Origin: Marinobacter flavimaris
GTDB taxonomy: Bacteria > Pseudomonadota > Gammaproteobacteria > Pseudomonadales > Oleiphilaceae
Direction: 5' to 3'
Length of the DNA stretch: 64,000 nucleotides
Assembly (NCBI RefSeq): GCF_002933295.1
Contig: NZ_PSSW01000004.1
Location: 339,918-403,917 of the forward strand
Positions 57,810 to 64,000 of the stretch are shown here, one piece after another (positions within the stretch are counted from its first letter, which is position 1; every line of letters begins with the position of its first letter). The notes under the pieces are model-generated. The model did not search any database. It was not told the DNA's origin and was given only the letters and a program-made list of their open reading frames with translations. A program made the translations under genes and the position numbers.

Positions 57810-57884
57810 AACAGTTCCCGAACGTTAGGGAGGGCGAACTATACAGCACTCCCTCCCGGCAGACAACCGCCTGAAAACACAAAA

Positions 57885-59228
57885 TTAAGCGGTGGATTTC
57901 TCCACAACTTTTGCCAGTTCCTCGACTACCCGAAGAATCTCGCTGGCGTCCTGCCCCTCCGCCATCACACGGATCAGCGGCTCTGTGCCAGAGGCCCTCA
58001 ACAGAATCCTGCCGGAACTGCCCAGCTCGGTTTCGGCCTTGCGCACCGCAGCTACGATATCATCACGACTGAACGGATCGAAACGCTGCGCCACCCGAAC
58101 GTTGATCATTTTCTGGGGGAGCTTGCTCATCCCCTTCCGCAGATCCGCAAGAGTTTTCCCGGACTTCCACACTGAAAGAAGGACCTGCAGCGCCGAAACA
58201 ATACCATCACCGGTACTGGTGCAGTCGCGGATAACCATGTGGCCAGAGCCTTCGCCACCGAGCACCCAGTTGTTGGCGAGCAGCCGCTCCATCACGTATC
58301 GGTCGCCGACTTTTGCACGCTCGAACTCGATTCCGATTTCATTCAAAGCAAGCTCGACACCCAGATTGGTCATCAGCGTACCGACGACACCGCCTTTGAG
58401 GCGATCCTCGGCAAAGCGTTGGGACGCGATGACGTAGAGCAGCTCATCGCCGTCGACCTCGGATCCGTCCCGGTCCACCATGAGAACCCGATCGCCATCC
58501 CCATCGAATGCGATCCCCAGATCAGCGTTTTTTTCGATCACTGCTGCCTTGAGCGCCTGCAGATGAGTGGAGCCAACGTTAAGGTTGATATTGAGCCCAT
58601 CGGGATCGCCACCGATAACCGAAACCTTGGCCCCAAGCTCCCGAAATACCTTGGGGGCCACGTGATAGGTGGCGCCATGGGCACAGTCCAATACGATATT
58701 CATGCCGTCGAGCGTAAACTCATTGGGCACGGTGCTCTTGCAGAATTCCACGTACCGGCCCGGTGCATCGTCAACGCGGGACGCCTTGCCAAGTTCGGTC
58801 GGGCCACAAACCTCAATGGGCTTGTCCAGCCAGCGCTCAATCTCGGCTTCAAGAGCATCGTCCAGCTTGGTGCCGGCCGCTGAGAAGAACTTGATGCCGT
58901 TGTCGTGGTGGGGATTGTGGGAGGCGCTGATCACAATGCCGGCCGAAGCGCGGAAAGTGCGAGTCAGGTAAGCGATTGCCGGCGTTGGCATCGGACCGAG
59001 CAGCTTTACATCCACACCCGCCGCCGCAAGGCCAGCCTCGAGGGCCGACTCAAACATGTAACCGGACAGGCGGGTATCCTTGCCGATCAGTACGCTGTTG
59101 CGCTGACCATCGCGCTTGAAGGCCTGGCCCGCAGCCCAGCCAAGTTTCAGCATGAATTCCGGCGTTATCGGAAACTCACCCACGTGCCCGCGAATACCGT
59201 CCGTACCAAAGTACTTTCTCTCGGACAT
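57885..59228 (-). CDS. glmM: Phosphoglucosamine mutase
   Basis: This enzyme makes glucosamine-1-phosphate for peptidoglycan and lipopolysaccharide. The 447 residues have the FGTDGIRG opening, the phospho-serine motif [15 protein letters not shown], the metal loop FDGDGDR, and the sugar-binding GEGSGH. The ATG shares a base with the folP stop, indicating a coupled pair. Confidence 0.97.
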   Translation of the reverse strand: MSERKYFGTDGIRGHVGEFPITPEFMLKLGWAAGQAFKRDGQRNSVLIGKDTRLSGYMFESALEAGLAAAGVDVKLLGPMPTPAIAYLTRTFRASAGIVISASHNPHHDNGIKFFSAAGTKLDDALEAEIERWLDKPIEVCGPTELGKASRVDDAPGRYVEFCKSTVPNEFTLDGMNIVLDCAHGATYHVAPKVFRELGAKVSVIGGDPDGLNINLNVGSTHLQALKAAVIEKNADLGIAFDGDGDRVLMVDRDGSEVDGDELLYVIASQRFAEDRLKGGVVGTLMTNLGVELALNEIGIEFERAKVGDRYVMERLLANNWVLGGEGSGHMVIRDCTSTGDGIVSALQVLLSVWKSGKTLADLRKGMSKLPQKMINVRVAQRFDPFSRDDIVAAVRKAETELGSSGRILLRASGTEPLIRVMAEGQDASEILRVVEELAKVVEKSTA

Positions 59229-60058
59229 TAACCTGCCTCCTTAACTGCCGCCACCACGCGGATAGCGTCCACTGTTTCCCTGACATCGTGCACACGAATA
59301 ATACTGGCACCCTTCATGGCCGCTATTGTCGCGGCCGCAAGGCTCGCAGGCAACCTTTCATTCACCTCACGGCCAGTGATATGGCCCAACATGGACTTCC
59401 TGGAAACGCCAACCAGCAGGGGATGCCCCAGGATATGCATCTGCTCAAGGGAGGCCAGCAACTGCAGGTTATGTTCGAGGCTTTTCCCGAAACCGAAGCC
59501 GGGATCCAGCAGGATGTTTTCAGGGCGAATCCCGGCGTGCTCTGCAACGCGGATGCGCTCGGTCAGAAAAGCACTGACTTCCCGACGCACATTCCGGTAC
59601 TCGGGGCGATCCTGCATGGTATCCGGCTCCCCCTGGATATGCATGATACAAACCGGTATGCCCGCTTTTGCAGCCACTTCCGGTGCACCGTCACGTTGCA
59701 GGGCCCGCACATCATTGATCAGGCCGGCCCCAAGTTTTGCCGTTTCAGCCATCACTTCCGGCGCACTGGTGTCTACCGAGATAACCGCATCGAGCTCCCG
59801 GGCTGCCGCCTCAACCACCGGGCAGACGCGGTCCAGCTCTTCCTGCAACGACACGGGCGTGGCGCCCGGGCGCGTGGATTCGCCACCGATGTCGATAAAC
59901 GTGGCGCCATCGGCAACCATCTGCCTGGCCCGGACGAGAGCCGCATCCGGCCGGTTAAATTGGCCACCATCGGAAAACGAATCCGGTGTTACATTCAGAA
60001 CGCCCATCACGTGGCAGCGGGACATATCCAGTTCCCGCCCGGCAAAATTCATTTTCAT
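59228..60058 (-). CDS. folP: Dihydropteroate synthase
   Basis: This folate-pathway enzyme joins pterin pyrophosphate and p-aminobenzoate and is the target of sulfonamides. The 276 residues form a TIM barrel with the signatures [27 protein letters not shown] and the [14 protein letters not shown] phosphate region. It is located between ftsH (95 bp) and glmM. Confidence 0.96.
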   Translation of the reverse strand: MKMNFAGRELDMSRCHVMGVLNVTPDSFSDGGQFNRPDAALVRARQMVADGATFIDIGGESTRPGATPVSLQEELDRVCPVVEAAARELDAVISVDTSAPEVMAETAKLGAGLINDVRALQRDGAPEVAAKAGIPVCIMHIQGEPDTMQDRPEYRNVRREVSAFLTERIRVAEHAGIRPENILLDPGFGFGKSLEHNLQLLASLEQMHILGHPLLVGVSRKSMLGHITGREVNERLPASLAAATIAAMKGASIIRVHDVRETVDAIRVVAAVKEAG

Positions 60059-60153
60059 GGCAAACCTTTTTCACAATGACAAAAACAAACGCCGCCCGGA
60101 ATCCGGGCGGCGCAGGGAACTACACTATTTTTATAACCAAAAGCTGCTAGCCG

Positions 60154-62097
60154 TCAGTGTTCTCCGGCCGGCCGGCCAACGCCGGGATGACGACCGTCAT
60201 CGGAAGCCTTTGGCTCCGGCGCCGTCTCAGGCTCGTCGGCCTTGACACCACCAGCGGGACCACTGTCTCCCCAACCTTTCGGCGGGCGAGGTGTGCGGCC
60301 TTCCATGATGTCATCAATCTGGTGACGGTCGATGGTTTCGTACTTCATCAACGCGTCGGCCATCATGTCGAGCTTGTCCCGGTTATCGACCAGAATCTGC
60401 TTGGCTTTTTCATAGCAGCTGTCGATGATGTTGCGAACTTCCTCATCGATCCGCTGGGCCGTTTCCGGTGAGTACACCGTCTGGGACTGACCCGCAGACC
60501 GGCCGAGGAACGGCTCTTCGCTATCGGTATCATACTGCAGCGGGCCCAGCTTCTCGGATAGACCCCAACGGGTCACCATGTTACGAGCCAGACTGGTCGC
60601 GCGCTCGATGTCGTTCGACGCACCGGTCGTCACACCATCAAAGCCCAGCGTCAGTTCTTCCGCGATGCGACCACCGAACAGACTGCAGATCGAGCTGATC
60701 AGGAAGCGCTTGCTATGGCTGTACTTGTCTTCCTCGGGGAGGAACATGGTGACACCCAAAGCGCGGCCGCGCGGAATGATGCTCACCTTGTACACCGGAT
60801 CGTGCTCCGGCATCAGACGACCCACAATAGCGTGGCCAGACTCATGGTAAGCCGTATTCCGCTTTTCTTTCTCGCTCATCACCATGGACTTGCGCTCGGC
60901 GCCCATCATGATCTTGTCTTTGGCAAGCTCGAACTCTTCCATGGACACTAGACGCTGGTTGCGACGGGCCGCGAAGAGCGCCGCCTCGTTGACCAGGTTT
61001 GCGAGGTCCGCACCGGAGAATCCGGGCGTGCCACGAGCAATCAGAACCGGCTCTACGCCATCCGCCAGGGGCACTTTCTTCATGTGCACCTTGAGGATCT
61101 GCTCACGACCAATGATGTCTGGCAGGCCAACAACAACCTGACGGTCGAAACGGCCCGGGCGCAACAGTGCCGGGTCGAGAACGTCGGGACGGTTGGTAGC
61201 GGCAATTACGATAACGCCTTCATTACCCTCAAAACCGTCCATCTCAACGAGCAGCTGGTTGAGAGTCTGTTCACGCTCGTCATGACCGCCACCCATGCCG
61301 GCGCCACGGTGGCGACCAACAGCATCGATCTCGTCGATGAAGATAATGCAGGGGCTTTGCTTCTTGGCCTGTTCGAACATGTCACGAACCCGGGAAGCAC
61401 CCACGCCCACGAACATTTCGACAAAGTCAGAACCGGAGATGGAGAAGAACGGCACCTTGGCTTCGCCGGCAATAGCCTTGGCGAGAAGGGTCTTACCGGT
61501 ACCCGGCTGACCAACCATCAGGACACCCTTGGGGATGCTGCCGCCAAGACGCTGGAATTTGCTGGGATCCCGCAGGAAATCCACCAGCTCCTTAACATCT
61601 TCCTTGGCTTCATCAACACCGGCCACGTCCGCGAAGGTGGTCTTGATCTGATCTTCGCTCATCAGACGCGCTTTGCTCTTACCGAACGACATGGGGCCTT
61701 TGCCGCCACCGCCGCCCTGCATCTGGCGCATGAAGAACACAAACAGTGCGATGATGATCAGTATCGGGAACGCGGCAACCAGAAGCTGTGTCCACAGGCT
61801 CTGGCGCTCAGGCTCCTTACCGATAACCTCAACGTTGTTCGCGAGCAGATCGTCCATCAGCTTGTTGTCAGACACCTGAGGACGGATTGTCTGGAACTGG
61901 GAGCCGTCACCACGGGTACCCTGAACCTGCAACCCATCGATTGTGACCTGACGGACCTGGCCTTCCTGGACCATCTCCACAAACTGGGAATAGTTGACTT
62001 GTTGGCCGGTGGTGGTGGGAGAAAAGTTCTGAAACACCATCAGCAGCACGGCGGCTATAATTAGCCAGAGAACCAGATTTTTTGCCATATCGTTCAA
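60154..62097 (-). CDS. ftsH: ATP-dependent zinc metalloprotease FtsH
   Basis: This membrane-anchored AAA+ protease controls sigma-32, LpxC and damaged membrane proteins. The 647 residues show two membrane helices (about 8-24 and 106-124), Walker [12 protein letters not shown], Walker [10 protein letters not shown], the second region of homology, and the zinc site HESGH, with a downstream Asp ligand. A TTG at 62097 follows AGGTGA at ideal distance; an ATG three codons later (MAKN) is the E. coli-like start but lies far from that site. The C-terminal tail is Pro/Glu-rich. The usual upstream rlmE gene is missing. Confidence 0.96.
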   Translation of the reverse strand: MNDMAKNLVLWLIIAAVLLMVFQNFSPTTTGQQVNYSQFVEMVQEGQVRQVTIDGLQVQGTRGDGSQFQTIRPQVSDNKLMDDLLANNVEVIGKEPERQSLWTQLLVAAFPILIIIALFVFFMRQMQGGGGGKGPMSFGKSKARLMSEDQIKTTFADVAGVDEAKEDVKELVDFLRDPSKFQRLGGSIPKGVLMVGQPGTGKTLLAKAIAGEAKVPFFSISGSDFVEMFVGVGASRVRDMFEQAKKQSPCIIFIDEIDAVGRHRGAGMGGGHDEREQTLNQLLVEMDGFEGNEGVIVIAATNRPDVLDPALLRPGRFDRQVVVGLPDIIGREQILKVHMKKVPLADGVEPVLIARGTPGFSGADLANLVNEAALFAARRNQRLVSMEEFELAKDKIMMGAERKSMVMSEKEKRNTAYHESGHAIVGRLMPEHDPVYKVSIIPRGRALGVTMFLPEEDKYSHSKRFLISSICSLFGGRIAEELTLGFDGVTTGASNDIERATSLARNMVTRWGLSEKLGPLQYDTDSEEPFLGRSAGQSQTVYSPETAQRIDEEVRNIIDSCYEKAKQILVDNRDKLDMMADALMKYETIDRHQIDDIMEGRTPRPPKGWGDSGPAGGVKADEPETAPEPKASDDGRHPGVGRPAGEH

Positions 62098-62483
62098 GGA
62101 TCATCACCTGTGAATTGTAGGGTTAACCTTTCGCAAAGCACCCTTTTCTGACACCTTACACCAATTGTACGCCCGTCCACCAGAAACGGCCCATCCGTAT
62201 CGGCCACACGCAGCACACAGTTTTTTAATGAAAAGTCGCCTTAACCTTCATATTGGGCGCCATATCTGAAATTACAACAGCAACCCTCAATACGCCCCCA
62301 TTTCCGCGAACCTTTTGACCCTTGTCACCCGGGTTGGTTCCTTCTGCTTGCCGACCCCACGTCGATACGTGTTAACGGCCATTCTTACAGCGGAACGATC
62401 TGTTACAATTCGACGATTATACGTTCAAGTCAGCCTTTCCGCCGCTGACCTTTTGTTAATTGCACCAATAAAGAGATTACATC
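62098..62483. promoter_or_regulatory. Divergent ftsH / yhbY spacer (386 bp, no rlmE)
   Basis: No gene is recognisable here, and no remnant of rlmE is visible in either direction. An extended -10 element TGTTACAAT lies at 62401-62409 on the plus strand before yhbY. TACAAT on the minus strand (plus 62114-62119) lies close to ftsH. No clear heat-shock promoter can be assigned by eye. Confidence 0.5.
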
Positions 62484-62795
62484 ATGAGTCTTTCACCGGA
62501 ACAGCGCCGGGAATACCGGGCGATTGCCCACAACCTCAAGCCCGTCATCATTGTTGGCGACAAAGGCCTTTCCGAGGGACTGCAGGAAGAACTCGAGCGC
62601 GCACTGAATGATCATGAGCTGATCAAGATCAAGGTGGCGAGCCAGGACCGGGAAACCCGGCACGAGGCGATCACCGCGCTGTGCGAATCCTCTGGCGCCG
62701 AGCTCGTCCAGACCATCGGCAAGATCGCCGTCATACTGCGCCGGGCCAAAAAGCCGAACCCCAAGCTCTCCAACCTGTTGCGCCACAAACACTGA
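62484..62795 (+). CDS. yhbY: CRM-domain RNA-binding protein YhbY
   Basis: This is a 103-residue protein that binds the pre-50S ribosome. It has the single CRM fold with the GDKGLS loop near residue 29 (the GxxG motif of KH-like RNA binders), the LKPVIIVG strand before it, and a basic C-terminus. Gene orientation, divergent from ftsH, is conserved. In many relatives rlmE lies directly between the two. Confidence 0.95.
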   Translation: MSLSPEQRREYRAIAHNLKPVIIVGDKGLSEGLQEELERALNDHELIKIKVASQDRETRHEAITALCESSGAELVQTIGKIAVILRRAKKPNPKLSNLLRHKH

Positions 62796-62817
62796 TCCGC
62801 CCGGACCCCAGAAACAG

Positions 62818-62850
62818 AAAAGCCGGCTCGGGAAACCCCAGCCGGCTTTT
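62818..62850. terminator. Bidirectional terminator between yhbY and greA
   Basis: An 11-bp perfect stem (AAAAGCCGGCT with AGCCGGCTTTT) with an 11-nt loop lies between the convergent yhbY and greA genes, with T runs in both directions. Confidence 0.92.
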
Positions 62851-62870
62851 TTCGTTCAGCACAGACGAAA

Positions 62871-63350
62871 TCAGATGTACTCGACCTGCTCAATCTCGTA
62901 TTCCACGGTACCGGAAGGCACGCGAATGGCGACCACATCGCCCTCGCTCTTGCCTACCAGCGCCCGCGCAATCGGTGAGGAAATCGACAGCTTGCCTGCC
63001 TTGATATCCGCCTCATCCTCACCAACGATCTTGTAGATCACCTGTTCGTCCGTATCCATGTTAAGCAGGTGTACCGTGGTGCCGAAGATCACCTTGCCGG
63101 TATTCTCGATGGTGGTCACATCGATTACCTGAGCGGCTGAAAGCTTGCCCTCGATTTCCTGGATACGGCCTTCAATAAAGCTCTGCTGCTCGCGGGCAGC
63201 ATGATATTCAGCGTTCTCTTTCAGGTCGCCGTGCTCCCGGGCATCGGCAATCGCCGCAATAACCCGGGGACGATCCTCGGACTTCAGCTTCTGAAGCTCC
63301 TCGCGGAGGCGGGTCTCGCCCGCCTTTGTCATCGGTACTCTGTCAGCCAT
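62871..63350 (-). CDS. greA: Transcription elongation factor GreA
   Basis: This 159-residue factor enters the RNA polymerase secondary channel and stimulates cleavage of backtracked RNA. The N-terminal coiled coil includes the acidic tip [16 protein letters not shown], with the Asp/Glu residues needed for cleavage. The C-terminal FKBP-like domain holds [16 protein letters not shown]. It begins four bases after the carB stop, the usual carB-greA linkage. Confidence 0.97.
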   Translation of the reverse strand: MADRVPMTKAGETRLREELQKLKSEDRPRVIAAIADAREHGDLKENAEYHAAREQQSFIEGRIQEIEGKLSAAQVIDVTTIENTGKVIFGTTVHLLNMDTDEQVIYKIVGEDEADIKAGKLSISSPIARALVGKSEGDVVAIRVPSGTVEYEIEQVEYI

Positions 63351-63354
63351 AGTC

Positions 63355-64000
63355 TCACTTTCCTGCGTGAAGATCCTGGAGGCGGCGTACAGTGCGCTCC
63401 GGGCCGAACTTGATGGCCCGGCAGAAGGCTTCGCCGCCCGCCAGTGTTGTTGTGTAGGTTACCTTGGTCTGCAACGCCGACTGGCGGATCTGGGCCGAGT
63501 CGGAAATGGCCTTGCGACCTTCAGTGGTATTGATGATCAGCTGAACCTGTCCGTTCTTGATGGCGTCCACAATATGCGGACGGCCTTCACGGACCTTGTT
63601 CACCCGATCAACCTCGATTCCAGCCTCTTTCAGGGCCTTGGCGGTGCCGGTGGTAGCCACAAGCTTGAAGCCGGCGTCGACCAGATCTCGGGCCACTTTT
63701 GCGGCGCCGGGCTTGTCAACATCCCGCACAGACATGAACGCAGTGCCCTTGGCCGGCAGACGCTCACCAACAGCCAACGCGGCTTTGGCGAAGGCTTCAT
63801 CGAAGCTGTCACCCAGGCCCATAACCTCACCGGTCGATTTCATTTCCGGCCCAAGGATCGGATCCACCGCCGGGAATTTGTTGAACGGGAACACCGACTC
63901 TTTCACCGCATAATAGCTGGGGATGATTTCCTGGGTGAACTCCAGCTCTTTGAGGGTCTTGCCAGCCATCACCCGGGCCGCCACCTTGGCCAGGGACACA
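63355..64000 (-). CDS. carB: Carbamoyl-phosphate synthase large subunit (C-terminal part only)
   Basis: This 215-residue fragment is the end of CarB, which makes carbamoyl phosphate for pyrimidines and arginine. The window starts inside the second ATP-grasp half ([16 protein letters not shown]) and includes the allosteric MGS-like domain, with AATTGTA-type (here [10 protein letters not shown]) and LIINTTEG motifs that bind UMP and ornithine. The N-terminal bulk lies beyond the right edge. The family assignment is secure. Confidence 0.96.
   Translation of the reverse strand, partial: VSLAKVAARVMAGKTLKELEFTQEIIPSYYAVKESVFPFNKFPAVDPILGPEMKSTGEVMGLGDSFDEAFAKAALAVGERLPAKGTAFMSVRDVDKPGAAKVARDLVDAGFKLVATTGTAKALKEAGIEVDRVNKVREGRPHIVDAIKNGQVQLIINTTEGRKAISDSAQIRQSALQTKVTYTTTLAGGEAFCRAIKFGPERTVRRLQDLHAGK

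Overview
The window is a gammaproteobacterial chromosome segment with moderately high GC. Its gene content fits Marinobacter or a close relative: a glycolate oxidase and TRAP locus, split arginine succinyltransferase subunits of the Pseudomonas aru type, and the nusA-infB-pnp and ftsH-glmM-secG clusters. The genus is an inference from gene content and order, not from a database match. About 56 protein genes, one tRNA-Leu(GAG) and one porin pseudogene are supported. No CRISPR array, prophage, integrase or complete insertion sequence is visible.

Layout. 1-7.9 kb: hydroxy-acid catabolism on the minus strand (dctP-dctQ-dctM TRAP transporter, glcG, glcD, glcE, partial glcF), divergent from a FadR/GlcC-type GntR regulator, with two matching TGGTCNGACCA operators between them. 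8-23.5 kb: arginine use, made of the aotPJQM ABC importer plus astE on the plus strand and aruC-aruF-aruG-astD-astB on the minus strand. An RND efflux pair and its TetR regulator lie between the two halves. 23.6-31 kb: a fused DEDD exonuclease/GIY-YIG nuclease, a 5'-truncated porin and aceEF. 31.4-38.7 kb: a KamA-like radical SAM gene behind a third TGGTCNGACCA palindrome, small orphan genes, a CnoX-like thioredoxin, a second-type Lon protease, a MarR regulator and a TPR membrane protein. 38.8-43.8 kb: a livJHMGF branched-chain amino acid importer. 44-47.3 kb: a DUF3015, DUF4105 and lipoprotein-hydrolase cassette. 47.4-64 kb: the conserved housekeeping block, which reads on the minus strand carB-greA, (divergent yhbY), ftsH-folP-glmM-tpiA-secG-tRNA-Leu-rimP-nusA-infB-rbfA-truB-rpsO-pnp. 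The rlmE gene that normally precedes ftsH is absent.

The least ordinary material is non-coding. (1) Three copies of a roughly 105-bp element share a 54-nt core made of two small hairpins. Each core is closed by a long stem (24-29 bp) whose sequence is different in every copy yet self-complementary. (2) A 27-bp palindrome supplies the last codons and stop of astE. (3) Each of the three solute-binding-protein genes (dctP, aotJ, livJ) is followed by a strong hairpin before its permease gene. (4) The rimP-nusA-infB operon has a near-consensus promoter followed by a leader with two terminator-like hairpins before a TTG start codon. (5) Three FadR-type operators suggest a small regulon joining glycolate/lactate uptake with the radical SAM gene.
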